The position numbers and the translations under genes are program-made. A stretch of 64,000 nucleotides of DNA from Hyphomicrobiaceae bacterium (GTDB lineage Bacteria > Pseudomonadota > Alphaproteobacteria > Rhizobiales > Hyphomicrobiaceae): positions 186,001 through 250,000 of the forward strand of contig JAHDXT010000002.1 in NCBI GenBank assembly GCA_023384095.1, in the 5' to 3' direction. Shown in pieces: positions 1 to 8,472 of this stretch. Numbering within the stretch: position 1 is the stretch's first letter; the number at the start of each line of letters is the position of its first letter. Under the pieces are notes generated by a model. It saw nothing but the letters and a program-made list of their open reading frames with translations, did not search any database and had not been told where the DNA came from.

Positions 1-122
1 GGGAGCTGGCTGAGCTGCTGGGCCACGAGGTGCATCTGTTCCTGTTCGTCAAGGTGCGGGAAGGCTGGGCCGACGATCCCGAGCGCTATCGCGAGATGGG
101 GCTCGAGCTCCCCAAGGAGTGA
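1..122 (+). CDS. era: GTPase Era, C-terminal end (partial)
   Basis: This is the last 39 codons of a gene that begins before the window, read from base 3 to a TGA at 120-122. The peptide ends HLFLFVKVREGWADDPERYR followed by EMGLELPKE. That is the characteristic end of the KH domain of Era, the GTPase that binds 16S rRNA during 30S assembly. The GTPase domain lies outside the window. recO follows 32 bp downstream on the same strand, an arrangement common in alphaproteobacteria, so the two are probably co-transcribed. Confidence 0.9.
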   Translation, partial: ELAELLGHEVHLFLFVKVREGWADDPERYREMGLELPKE

Positions 123-154
123 GGCGCTGGCGCAAGAAGCGCCGGCGAGGTCGC

Positions 155-883
155 ATGAACTGGTCCGATGAAGGCATAGTCCTGGCCGTCAGGCCGCACG
201 GCGAGACGGCCGCCGTCATCGAGTTGCTGACGCGCTCGCACGGCCGTCATCTGGGCCTCGTGCACGGCGGGCGCGGGCGCCGCCTGCGCCCGGTGCTGCA
301 GATCGGCAATCATGTCGAGGTCGCCTGGAAGGGACGGCTCGCCGACCAGCTCGGCTATTACTCGGTCGAGCTGCGCAAGGGCTATGCGGCGGCCGCCATG
401 GAGCATGCTCTGCCACTCGCCGGACTGTCCTCGCTCTGCGCGCTGTCGCGGCTGCTGCCCGAGCGCGACCCGCATCCCGATCTCCACGAGGTCACGCTGT
501 TCGTCCTCGGCTACCTCGACGAGGAGGGCGTCTGGCCGGCGCTCTATGTGCGATGGGAGCTCGCGCTGCTGGCGGAGCTCGGCTTCGGCCTCGACCTGCG
601 TGCCTGTGCGGGCACTGGATCGACCGACGACCTCGTCTGGGTCTCGCCCAGGTCGGGCCGAGCGGTTTCGGCTCAGGCAGGGGAGCCCTATCGTGATCGC
701 CTGCTTCGCTTGCCCGCCTTCCTGATCGGTACACGGCGGATGCCCGTCACCCGGGCCGACATCATCGACGGACTGACGCTGACGGGCTCGTTCCTGACCG
801 CACGCGTGCTCGCCCCGCGCGATCTGGCCATGCCCGAGGCCCGCCACCGGCTCGTCGCCGCGCTCACCCGCGCCGAGACTTAG
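155..883 (+). CDS. recO: DNA repair protein RecO
   Basis: The product is 242 residues, the usual RecO length. RecO is a recombination mediator that works with RecR to load RecA on SSB-coated gaps. The N-terminal OB-fold is seen as MNWSDEGIVLAVRPHGE and VIELLTRSHGRHLGLVHGG, followed by the helical C-terminal domain. The reading frame is open from 119, but the ATG at 155 begins exactly where the OB-fold begins and has a GAGG-like site just upstream. The extra N-terminal residues of the longer form are Arg/Lys-only and not family-like. It lies directly behind era. Confidence 0.93.
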   Translation: MNWSDEGIVLAVRPHGETAAVIELLTRSHGRHLGLVHGGRGRRLRPVLQIGNHVEVAWKGRLADQLGYYSVELRKGYAAAAMEHALPLAGLSSLCALSRLLPERDPHPDLHEVTLFVLGYLDEEGVWPALYVRWELALLAELGFGLDLRACAGTGSTDDLVWVSPRSGRAVSAQAGEPYRDRLLRLPAFLIGTRRMPVTRADIIDGLTLTGSFLTARVLAPRDLAMPEARHRLVAALTRAET

Positions 884-1750
884 CTAGGCAGCGCACGCGG
901 AGCTCGACCCGGTCTGCGCGAAGGCCGCCGAGGCCGCGCGGATGTGGCGCGCAATGCGGGCCGCGACGTCCTCGGCGTGAGTGAGCGGCCCCATGTGCCC
1001 TGCGCCGGGAACGATCTCGATCCGCCCGCGAGGCGCGATCAGCATCAGCTCTTCGGTAATGAGACGGCTCGGCCGCAGCGCATGCTCCCCGCGCAGGATG
1101 AGCAGCGGGCAATCGAGGCTCTCATAGGCGGCCACAGGCGTCCGCTCCTCGATCAAGGCCTGGAAGTCGAGCGGCGCCTTGGGCAGCCAGCGGAGCAGCC
1201 CCATGCGAATCTCGGGCCTGAGAGCCTCCCATGCGCCAGCGCCGTTCCAGTAATCGACGAAGCGCCGAGCAGCAGCCTGATAGGCGCCGCATACCACGCC
1301 TCTGGCGACGTCGTCTGCCAGCGCCCGGATCTCGGCGAGCTCTTGCCAGCCGCGGTCGCCGAGCTGCCTCAACATATGGAAGGCGGAGGGCTCGTAAAGG
1401 GCGATGGACAGGACCGCGCGCGGGCGCTCGATGGCAACCCCGAGCGCAACGCCGCCGCCGTAGGAATGGCCGACGAGGTGGACGGGCTCTCCCAGGTCGT
1501 CGATGGTGCCGATGACTGCCTCGGCCTCGTCGGCCAGGGTGAAGGCGCCAGTCCCGTGCCACGGGCCGGTGCTGTCGCAGCCATAGAAATCCGGCGCTCT
1601 CAGCGCGAAGTCCGGGCCGAGCGCCGGGCCGAGCTTGCGCCACTGGCGCCCGTCGGCGCCCGAGCAATGGAGCGCCAGAACGTGGCCGAGCGCCGTGCGG
1701 CCGCACGTCTCGATAGGGGGGAGCATGCTCCCCGTCGCGTAAGCCGTCAT
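884..1750 (-). CDS. Alpha/beta-fold hydrolase
   Basis: This is a 288-residue single-domain alpha/beta hydrolase, probably cytoplasmic because no signal peptide is seen. The oxyanion-hole region is LHCSGADG near residue 28. The nucleophile elbow is GHSYGG with Ser96, and the likely catalytic histidine is His252 in PGAGHMGP. The expected acid position after strand 7 reads GEHALRP, so the usual GxxD aspartate is not obvious there. The tail abuts the end of recO, tail to tail with no spacer. The substrate cannot be inferred; such proteins range from esterases to C-C hydrolases. Confidence 0.85.
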   Translation of the reverse strand: MTAYATGSMLPPIETCGRTALGHVLALHCSGADGRQWRKLGPALGPDFALRAPDFYGCDSTGPWHGTGAFTLADEAEAVIGTIDDLGEPVHLVGHSYGGGVALGVAIERPRAVLSIALYEPSAFHMLRQLGDRGWQELAEIRALADDVARGVVCGAYQAAARRFVDYWNGAGAWEALRPEIRMGLLRWLPKAPLDFQALIEERTPVAAYESLDCPLLILRGEHALRPSRLITEELMLIAPRGRIEIVPGAGHMGPLTHAEDVAARIARHIRAASAAFAQTGSSSACAA

Positions 1751-1761
1751 TCCTCAGCCTT

Positions 1762-2040
1762 TCAGAAGTGAAGCGCGTGTGGAGCGAGCGGGCCGTGGGT
1801 GCGTAACCGGGGGCTCGTGCCATTCACATCGAGCCGCGTGAGGCCGATATCCCGCAACGTGCGCTCGTCGAGCACGGAGAGAATCGCCTCGTTCGCCTTG
1901 CGCTGCTTGTAGGCGAGGATCGCGCCCAGCACGCGATTGAAGATGTTGGGCAACTGTGTCAGGGCCGAGTCTGCGGATGCCGGGTTGCCCCGGCCCGGAC
2001 TGAGTGGCATCGACTCCGTCGCGTTCATGCTCATGATCAT
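1762..2040 (-). CDS. DUF1127 (YjiS-like) small protein
   Basis: This is a 92-residue protein whose centre (about residues 45-75) carries the DUF1127 signature: KQRKANEAILSVLDERTLRD followed by IGLTRLDV. The family is abundant in alphaproteobacteria. Some members bind RNA or affect phosphate and carbon metabolism, but no role can be assigned here. Three ATGs lie close together at 2040, 2034 and 2028. A purine-rich GAGAGAG stretch precedes the first. The roughly 20 residues after the domain are not conserved in the family. Confidence 0.8.
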   Translation of the reverse strand: MIMSMNATESMPLSPGRGNPASADSALTQLPNIFNRVLGAILAYKQRKANEAILSVLDERTLRDIGLTRLDVNGTSPRLRTHGPLAPHALHF

Positions 2041-2379
2041 CTCTCTCAGCTCGTTGTGTTTGGTCTTACGACTTCGGCTGGCTGCCGAGGCCCGTTGGTA
2101 GGGTCTTGCGGCGCTGCGGTCTGTGCCGCCCGGAACAGCGGCCCGCGGGTGCTCGAAACTCGAGGCGACCGAGGGTCCGCAAAGCCCGGCCGATGCTGTT
2201 ACAGCAGCGAGCCGCCGGAAGCTTGCAGAAGACCTGGAGATTTCGTGGGGACGGGGTGAATTGTCCTCACGCGGCGGACGATCAGGCGCGTACCGGCCGC
2301 CAGCCCGCGCCGCCTTGCATCGCGACCGGGGGACGATGAGGCATCGGCTTGGCCGGCGGCGCCGTTGGTCGAGGCTGAT
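2041..2379. other. Intergenic region without a recognised gene
   Basis: These 339 bp separate the DUF1127 gene and the CAP-domain gene, both on the minus strand. The short open frames here have arginine-rich, shadow-like composition. I see no RNA gene, no clear repeat and no convincing promoter. The DUF1127 promoter must lie at its left end. Confidence 0.5.
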
Positions 2380-3069
2380 TCAGTGCGCCGCCTCGCCGGC
2401 CCGCGTCACCTCGACCTTGACGCCGCTGTGCCTCCGGCGCAGGACGAAAATGTCGCCGTCCCGGGCCTGGTAGCGGGCGATCACGCCGTCCTCGGCGGTC
2501 GGCAGCTTGAAAGTGATCTGCCCCGGCAGGCATGCGGTGTGACGCGTCATGTAGCGCGGCTTGATGTCGTGCGCGCGGTCGAGGAACTCGTAGGTGACGG
2601 TCCGGCCCGACGCGTTGTTGATGCGGAACTGATAGGCCAGCGCGTACGGCCTGCCGAACATCTGGACCGAGACGTAGCGCTGCTCGTCGGGCGCCTTGGC
2701 GACGGCAACCCCGATGTCGACGACGTGCTCCATGAGCAGGTTCTTGCGGTGGCCCGGCGAGTTGAGCCAGCCATGGACCGCCTCGCGCGCGAGCTGCCTG
2801 GTCTCGAACCCGCGGCTGTCGAGGTTCGACGACAGGTTTTCCGAGATGAAGCAGGGCTCGTAGCCGGCAGCCTTGGCGCGATCAGCCGGCTGCCGGCCGT
2901 CGGCCGTGTGCGAGAAGGCCGGCGACCCGGCCAGGAACCTCGCATACTCGCGCGCGGCCTTCTCCAGCTCCGGGTCGGGCTTGACCTCGCCCAGGCTGTG
3001 CTGCTTGCGGACCGCGTTCGTAAGCTCGACGATCGCGATCTCGACCTGCGGAATGTCCGGGGTAGGCAT
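2380..3069 (-). CDS. CAP-domain (SCP/PR-1-like) protein
   Basis: The 229-residue product has a CAP superfamily domain over roughly residues 8-145. Visible hallmarks are LTNAVRKQHSL, AREYARFLAGSPAFSHTADG, ISENLSS and AVHGWLNSPGHRKNLL. The final third is an unassigned beta-rich stretch ending in RRRHSGVKVEV. Most bacterial CAP proteins are secreted, yet this one starts directly with the domain. Reading upstream in frame to the next stop I found no alternative ATG, GTG or TTG start that would add a signal peptide. The gene is divergent from the membrane protein at 3225. Confidence 0.85.
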   Translation of the reverse strand: MPTPDIPQVEIAIVELTNAVRKQHSLGEVKPDPELEKAAREYARFLAGSPAFSHTADGRQPADRAKAAGYEPCFISENLSSNLDSRGFETRQLAREAVHGWLNSPGHRKNLLMEHVVDIGVAVAKAPDEQRYVSVQMFGRPYALAYQFRINNASGRTVTYEFLDRAHDIKPRYMTRHTACLPGQITFKLPTAEDGVIARYQARDGDIFVLRRRHSGVKVEVTRAGEAAH

Positions 3070-3224
3070 GAGGTGCTCGAACGGAACCGCCTTCGATGGG
3101 TGATCGGAATGAAATGGGGTCTTCCACGAGTAACCGGAAGGAGGCAGTGGTCACTTCCGGGAAACCACAACTTCGCCTCAGATCGTGGCGACAAGAGGAG
3201 GCATCAGACATCGGGAGGCGCGCC

Positions 3225-3836
3225 ATGTCGTCTTTCACCCGGAGCTTCGGTCTATTGGTCGCCGCCGCCGCCGTTTCGGGCTACGCGAGCTTCGCGACGG
3301 AAGGGCTGCCGCAGTTGTCCCACGATGCGCAAGCGCAGCTCACCTCCTACATGATCAATCCGAATGCGCTGCTGGCGGGAGTCTGGTTCGGGCTCGTGAC
3401 CGGCGCGCTGGCGTGGACCAAAGGGTCGCGCGGCGCGGCCGGGGCGATATTCTCGTTTCTCGCGACCTGGATCGCCTGGCAGATGGCGATCCAGGTCGCC
3501 ATCGCCACCTTCGATCGGCTGGGCGCGATGACGTCCTCCGAGGATATCCGCATGATCATCGCCGGGTTTGCGGCGGGTGCCGTCGGCGCTTTCGTCACCT
3601 TCCTCGGCGTGCGGGCGAGCGTGGCTTTTTCGCGCACCGGGCTGGCGCTGCTGTCGACGGTCGCCGTCGGGGCAGCCTTCGGCATGCTGCTGCTCTGGTC
3701 GATGACAGAGCAGAGCGCCGGCCTGCTGCTCTATGCAACCTGGCAGCCGGCCGTCATCGCGGTCATGGCGCTCTTCGCGCGCTCCCGGCCGGCTCCGGCC
3801 GGATCCCGGGAGCTGCGCGTCGAGGCCCGCGTCTGA
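3225..3836 (+). CDS. Small integral membrane protein, unknown function
   Basis: The product is 203 residues with an N-terminal hydrophobic segment (SFGLLVAAAAVSGYASFA) and about four further membrane segments: around NALLAGVWFGLVTGALAW, AIFSFLATWIAWQMAIQVAIA, IIAGFAAGAVGAFVTFLG, and a C-terminal pair. The start was placed at the ATG at 3225 because GGGAGG lies seven bases upstream. The frame is open back to 3096, but that extension is polar and not protein-like. I do not recognise the family. It is convergent with the DUF815 gene, with only 3 bp between their ends. Confidence 0.65.
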   Translation: MSSFTRSFGLLVAAAAVSGYASFATEGLPQLSHDAQAQLTSYMINPNALLAGVWFGLVTGALAWTKGSRGAAGAIFSFLATWIAWQMAIQVAIATFDRLGAMTSSEDIRMIIAGFAAGAVGAFVTFLGVRASVAFSRTGLALLSTVAVGAAFGMLLLWSMTEQSAGLLLYATWQPAVIAVMALFARSRPAPAGSRELRVEARV

Positions 3837-3839
3837 GTC

Positions 3840-4718
3840 TCAGTCGCCCTCGAGCCGCTGACCCAGACGGCCGGCGAGATCCTGAATGTACTGCCAGGCG
3901 ACGCGGCCGGAGCGGCCGCCGCGCGTCATCGACCATTCGAGCGCCTCGCGCACCAGCTCGTCGTCGGAAATCGCGAGGCGGTGGTAGGCGGCATAGCCGC
4001 GGATCATCTCCAGGTATTGGTCCTGGGTGCCGTGATGGAACCCGAGCCAGAGGCCGAAGCGGTCGGAGAGCGAGACCTTCTCCTCCACGGCCTCGGACGG
4101 GTTGATGGCGGTGGAGCGCTCGTTCTCCATCATGTCGCGCGGCATCAGGTGACGACGGTTGGACGTGGCATAGAAGATGACGTTCTCTGGCCGGCCCTCG
4201 ATTCCGCCCTCGAGCACCGCCTTGAGCGACTTGTAGCTGGTGTCGTCGCGGTCGAACGACAGGTCGTCGCAGAACACGATGAATCGATGCCGGCTTTCGC
4301 GCAGGCAGGCGAGGCAGGCCGGCAGCGAGCCGATGTCCTCGCGATGGATCTCGACGAGCTTCAGGTCAGGTGCGGACGATTCGCCGATGCCGAGGCGGCG
4401 GACTTCGGCGTGGGCAGCCTTGACCAGCGAGGATTTGCCCATGCCGCGCGCGCCCCACAGCAGCGCGTTGTTGGCGGGCAGCCCGCGTGCGAAGCGCCCG
4501 GTGTTGTCGAGGAGCTGGTCGGCGCAATGCTCGAGACCCTTCAGGAGCTGCAGTGGCACGCGGTTGACGTGCCGCACAGCCTGAAAGCCGGGCGGCTCGG
4601 CATGCCAGACGAACGCCTCGGCGGCGTCGAGGTCGGCGGCGTGCGCGGCGGGCGGCGCCAACCGCTCCAGCGCAGCCGCGATGCGTTCGAGAAGGTCGGT
4701 GTCGGAAGCGAGCGTCAT
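3840..4718 (-). CDS. DUF815-family AAA+ ATPase
   Basis: This 292-residue protein matches the DUF815 ATPases. Walker A is GARGMGKSS at residues 89-97 and Walker B is FIVFCDD at 146-152. The family feature FDRDDTSYKSLKAVLEGG is followed by YATSNRRHLMPRD and a sensor/arginine region (SLSDRFGLWLGF). The start at 4718 gives the normal family length; the frame continues to 4877 but the extension is not conserved-looking. The cellular role of the family is not established. It is divergent from yajC across about 240 bp. Confidence 0.88.
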   Translation of the reverse strand: MTLASDTDLLERIAAALERLAPPAAHAADLDAAEAFVWHAEPPGFQAVRHVNRVPLQLLKGLEHCADQLLDNTGRFARGLPANNALLWGARGMGKSSLVKAAHAEVRRLGIGESSAPDLKLVEIHREDIGSLPACLACLRESRHRFIVFCDDLSFDRDDTSYKSLKAVLEGGIEGRPENVIFYATSNRRHLMPRDMMENERSTAINPSEAVEEKVSLSDRFGLWLGFHHGTQDQYLEMIRGYAAYHRLAISDDELVREALEWSMTRGGRSGRVAWQYIQDLAGRLGQRLEGD

Positions 4719-4959
4719 GAACGGGTCCCAGTGTGCAATGGAGGCCGTGCGCGGCGGTGCGCCAATGGATGAGCGGCTTCCAATATCCGAGACGAGCCGT
4801 CTCGTCACCCGGAGGACGCTGTTGCTCACGCCAGGCATCTTGCCAAGCTGAAAGGGGCCACTATAGTCGCGCCGCAATCAGACGGACAGGCCTGCGGGCA
4901 ATCGTTGGCCGCGGGGGCTCGACAGGTGCGACCCTGGGCCGGCTCAAGGACGGATCTCC

Positions 4960-5292
4960 ATGTTCATTTCTCCAGCCTTTGCACAGGGCATCCCCGGCGG
5001 GGGCAGCGACTTCATGTTGCAGCTTGTCCCCATTCTATTGATGTTCGTGATTTTCTATTTTCTGTTGTTCAGGCCCCAGCAGCAGCGCGCCAAGCAGCAC
5101 CGCGAAATGGTGAGCAGCATCAGGCGCGGCGACACGGTCGTGACGTCCGGCGGCATCATCGGCAAGGTCACCAAGGTCAGGGACGACAACGAGATCGAGG
5201 TGGAGATCGCCGATCAGACGCGTGTCAGGGTCGTGAAGGCGACAGTGGCCGAGGTAAGGGCAAAGGGCGAGCCCGTGAAAGAAGGCGCCTGA
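4960..5292 (+). CDS. yajC: Preprotein translocase subunit YajC
   Basis: The product is 110 residues. One membrane helix (about 20-40, LVPILLMFVIFYFLLFRPQQ) is followed by the conserved cytoplasmic part QRAKQHREMVSSIRRGDTVV and GGIIGKVTKV. YajC associates with SecD and SecF in the inner membrane as an accessory complex of SecYEG. secD and secF follow on the same strand in the usual order, separated from yajC by about 110 bp. Confidence 0.95.
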   Translation: MFISPAFAQGIPGGGSDFMLQLVPILLMFVIFYFLLFRPQQQRAKQHREMVSSIRRGDTVVTSGGIIGKVTKVRDDNEIEVEIADQTRVRVVKATVAEVRAKGEPVKEGA

Positions 5293-5402
5293 CGCTCGTC
5301 GGCAACTCGCCGGCTTGCGCGTACGTTTCAAGGGGGCGCCGCACCCGGAGGATCGTTGCGGCGCGGCCCCGCAAGCTCGTGTGCCGAAAGGTTTGACGAT
5401 AC

Positions 5403-7022
5403 ATGCTTCATTTCGCGCGCTGGAAGATCGTCGCGATCACTTTGACCTGTCTCCTGGGGCTGCTCTTCGCGCTGCCGAACCTCTTTTCCAAGGAGACGGT
5501 CCAGGGATGGCCAGACTGGCTCCCGAGCCGGCAGCTCAGCCTCGGGCTCGACCTGCGCGGCGGCGCGCATCTGCTGCTCTCCATGGACGTCGACGACGTG
5601 CGCAAGGACTGGCTCGACAGCCTGCGTGACGACACTCGCCGGCGGCTGCGCGACGCCCGCATCGGGTTCACCGGCCTCGGCGTGCAGGGCGGCGGCGTGC
5701 ATGTGCGGATCGCCCAGCCGGACCAGGTCGATGCGGCGCTCAAGGAGCTGCGGGGGCTGGTGCAGCCGCTCGGCAATGCGATCCTCGGCTCCGCGGGCGA
5801 CGACATCGAGGTACAGCGGGGGGCCGAGCCGAGCCTCCTGATCCTGCAGCCCACCGAGGCTGGCATGCAGCAGCGCGTGACGAACGCCATCGGAGCCTCG
5901 ATCGAGACCGTCCGCCGCCGCATCGATACGCTCGGCACGGCAGAGGCGACGGTGGTGCGGCAGGGCTGGGACCGCATTCTGGTCCAGTTCCCCGGCCTGC
6001 AGGACACGGCGCAGTTGAAGGCGCTGATCGGCGAGACGGCGAGGCTGAGCTTCCACGACGTGCACCACAGCATCACCGGCGAGGAGGCCCGGGCCTCGCG
6101 GCCGCCGCCGGGCTATCGGGTCCACCCGTCGGCCGAGCAGGAGGGCGCCGTCTACCTGCTGCGCGAGACGCCCGTCGTGCGCGGCGATCAGCTCGTCGAT
6201 GCCCAGCCGGGCTTCGACCAGCGCACCAACGAGCCGATCATCACGTTCCGCTTCAACCAGTCCGGCGCGCGCACGTTCGGGCGCTTCACGCAGGAGAACG
6301 TCGGCCGCCCGTTCGCCATCGTGCTCGACGACAAGGTCCTGTCGGCGCCGGTGATCCGCGAGCCGATCCTCGGCGGGTCGGGGCAGATCTCGGGCAGCTT
6401 CACGGTCGAGAGCGCCAACAATCTCGCCATCCAGCTCCGCTCCGGCGCCCTGCCGGCCAAGCTGACCATCGTCGAGGAGCGCACCGTCGGGCCCTCGCTC
6501 GGCGCCGACTCGATCGAGGCGGGCTCCAGAGCCTTCATCGTCGGCGGCGTCGCGTCGCTCGTCATGGTGGGTCTCGCGTATGGTACGTTCGGATTGTTTG
6601 CGGCGCTCGGGCTCGTCATCAACGCGGTGCTGGTCGTCGCCGTCATGTCCGTGCTCGGTGCGGCGCTCACCCTGCCCGGCATCGCGGGGCTGGTGCTGAC
6701 CATAGGTATGGCCGTCGACGCCAACGTGCTGATCTACGAGCGCATCCGCGAGGAGCTGAGAAACGGCAAGTCGCCTATTGCTGCCATCGATGCCGGGTTC
6801 ACCCGCGCCATCATCACGATCGCCGACTCGCAGCTCACCACGCTGGCGGCCGCGATCGTCATGTTCTGGCTCGGCTCGGGGCCGATCCGCGGGTTCGCCG
6901 TGACGCTGAGCATCGGCATCTTCACCTCGGTGTTCACGGCCGTCACCGTGACGCGCCTATTGGTGGCACTGTGGGTACGGTCGATCAGGCACAAGAGCCG
7001 CACCGTCGAAGTGCCGATCTGA
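5403..7022 (+). CDS. secD: Protein translocase subunit SecD
   Basis: This is a 539-residue inner-membrane RND-type protein that uses the proton-motive force to finish protein export with SecF. TM1 is at residues 8-24. The conserved LGLDLRGGAHLLLSMD lies near residue 38. The large periplasmic P1 domain contains IETVRRRIDTLGTAEATVVR. The C-terminal membrane block has FIVGGVASLVMVGLAYGTFG, the signature GMAVDANVLIYERIREELRN, and the last helices near FAVTLSIGIFTSVFTAV. AAAGG precedes the ATG. The stop lies 15 bp before secF. Confidence 0.97.
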   Translation: MLHFARWKIVAITLTCLLGLLFALPNLFSKETVQGWPDWLPSRQLSLGLDLRGGAHLLLSMDVDDVRKDWLDSLRDDTRRRLRDARIGFTGLGVQGGGVHVRIAQPDQVDAALKELRGLVQPLGNAILGSAGDDIEVQRGAEPSLLILQPTEAGMQQRVTNAIGASIETVRRRIDTLGTAEATVVRQGWDRILVQFPGLQDTAQLKALIGETARLSFHDVHHSITGEEARASRPPPGYRVHPSAEQEGAVYLLRETPVVRGDQLVDAQPGFDQRTNEPIITFRFNQSGARTFGRFTQENVGRPFAIVLDDKVLSAPVIREPILGGSGQISGSFTVESANNLAIQLRSGALPAKLTIVEERTVGPSLGADSIEAGSRAFIVGGVASLVMVGLAYGTFGLFAALGLVINAVLVVAVMSVLGAALTLPGIAGLVLTIGMAVDANVLIYERIREELRNGKSPIAAIDAGFTRAIITIADSQLTTLAAAIVMFWLGSGPIRGFAVTLSIGIFTSVFTAVTVTRLLVALWVRSIRHKSRTVEVPI

Positions 7023-7037
7023 TACAGGACGTTCCGC

Positions 7038-7997
7038 ATGTTTCCGAATTTCAAGGGCTTCGACTTCTTCCCGCACGACACGCGGATCCCCTTCATGCGC
7101 TTCAAGGCAATCTGCCTGTGGGCTTCGATGATCGCCATGGCGCTGTCGCTCGGGCTGTTCTTCACCCGCGGACTCAATTACGGCGTCGACTTCAAGGGCG
7201 GATCGATCATCGAGGTGCAGTCGAAGAGCGGTCCGGCCGATCTGGCCGACGTGCGCCGGAGCCTGGGCTCGCTCGGCCTCGGCGACGTGCAGATCCAGGA
7301 GTTCGGCGCGGCTAACGACATCCTGATCCGCATCGAGCAGCAGCCGGGCGGTGACCAGGCGCAGCAGGAGGCTGTGAAGAAGGTGACCGCCGCGCTGGGC
7401 GACGACTACGTGCAGCGCCGGGTCGAGATCGTCGGGCCGACCGTGTCGGGCGAGCTGCGCACGACGGGCACAATCGCGGTCGTGGTCTCGTTGTTCGCCA
7501 TCATTCTGTACGTCTGGTTCCGCTTCGAATGGCAGTTCGCTGTCGGCACGATCGTGGCGCTGAGCCATGACGTGCTGCTGACCGTCGGCATTTTCTCCCT
7601 GTTCCAGTTGAGCTTCGACCTGGCGATCGTCGCCGCGCTGCTGACGATCCTCGGCTACTCGGTCAACGACACCGTGGTCGTATCCGACCGCATCCGCGAG
7701 AACCTGCGCAAGTTCAAGAAGATGGAGCTGAACGAGCTGCTCGACCTGTCGATCAACGAGACGCTGTCGCGGACCATCCTGACCGGCGTGACCACGTTCG
7801 CGGTGCTGCTGGCTCTTTTCTTCCTGGGCGGCGAGGTGATCCGCAACTTCACGCTCGCCATGCTCCTCGGCATCCTCATCGGCACCTACTCCTCGATCTT
7901 CATTGCGGCGCCGCTGCTCGGCTACACGGGCATCAAGCGCGACTGGTCGGGCACGGAGAAGAGCAAGAAGTCGTCCGCGGTCGCGAGCCGGGCCTGA
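7038..7997 (+). CDS. secF: Protein translocase subunit SecF
   Basis: The product is 319 residues, normal for SecF. It shows TM1 (CLWASMIAMALSLGLFFTRG), the family motif LNYGVDFKGGSIIEVQ, a periplasmic domain, and five C-terminal helices including LTILGYSVNDTVVVSDRIRE. That last motif is the D4-type signature of SecD/SecF. It completes the yajC-secD-secF unit and probably shares its promoter. Confidence 0.97.
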   Translation: MFPNFKGFDFFPHDTRIPFMRFKAICLWASMIAMALSLGLFFTRGLNYGVDFKGGSIIEVQSKSGPADLADVRRSLGSLGLGDVQIQEFGAANDILIRIEQQPGGDQAQQEAVKKVTAALGDDYVQRRVEIVGPTVSGELRTTGTIAVVVSLFAIILYVWFRFEWQFAVGTIVALSHDVLLTVGIFSLFQLSFDLAIVAALLTILGYSVNDTVVVSDRIRENLRKFKKMELNELLDLSINETLSRTILTGVTTFAVLLALFFLGGEVIRNFTLAMLLGILIGTYSSIFIAAPLLGYTGIKRDWSGTEKSKKSSAVASRA

Positions 7998-8028
7998 GGA
8001 CTGCCGGCAGGCCCGCCGGAGGCGACGC

Positions 8029-8406
8029 ATGCGTGAAGGTCCCCCGCGCTATCCCTATCGGGCGCCCATCGACGCCTATGGCAACGGCGGTTTCCGGTTC
8101 GCCGAGATGAGCCACAAGGGCTCGATCCTGTGCCTGCCGAGCGGCATTTACGCGTGGGATGTCGCCAGCCCTGACGAGTTTGTTCTCGGCTCCTTCGACC
8201 GGGTCTTCGCCGAGAAGGACCGCATCCGCTTCCTCCTGCTGGGCACCGGGCGCACTCAGGTCTTCCCCTCTCTCGAGATCCGAGGCGGCTTTGCGGCGGC
8301 CGGCCTCGGCCTCGAGCCCATGGATACCGGCGCCGCATGCCGCACCTACAACATCCTGCTGGCGGAGCACCGCGAGGTCGCGGCGGCGCTGATCGCGGTC
8401 GATTGA
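8029..8406 (+). CDS. Mth938-like domain protein (DUF498/NDUFAF3-like)
   Basis: The 125-residue protein has the Mth938 fold signatures YGNGGFRFAEMSHKGSILCL, LLLGTGRTQVFPS and the C-terminal DTGAACRTYNILLAEHREVA. Mitochondrial relatives (NDUFAF3) act in complex I assembly; a bacterial role in respiratory assembly is inference. GGAGG seven bases upstream of the ATG at 8029 decides the start; the frame is open from 7903 inside secF. Its place behind secF and next to a squalene/phytoene-synthase-like gene is common in Rhizobiales. Confidence 0.88.
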   Translation: MREGPPRYPYRAPIDAYGNGGFRFAEMSHKGSILCLPSGIYAWDVASPDEFVLGSFDRVFAEKDRIRFLLLGTGRTQVFPSLEIRGGFAAAGLGLEPMDTGAACRTYNILLAEHREVAAALIAVD

Positions 8407-8412
8407 GAGAGG

Positions 8413-8457
8413 CGTGAAGTCGTGAGATCGTGAGATCGTGAGGTCGTTTTCGACCTC
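8413..8457 (+). repeat. Short tandem repeats followed by a perfect hairpin
   Basis: Just after the Mth938-domain gene, an 8-bp unit (GATCGTGA and close variants) is repeated about four times between 8413 and 8446. The last unit merges into a perfect hairpin: GAGGTCG (8440-8446), loop TTTT, CGACCTC (8451-8457). The stem is followed by TTCC, so it is not a textbook terminator, but it could be a weak one or an mRNA-stabilising element. It ends 15 bp before the next ATG. Confidence 0.6.
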
Positions 8458-8472
8458 TTCCAGGAGGCTGAG

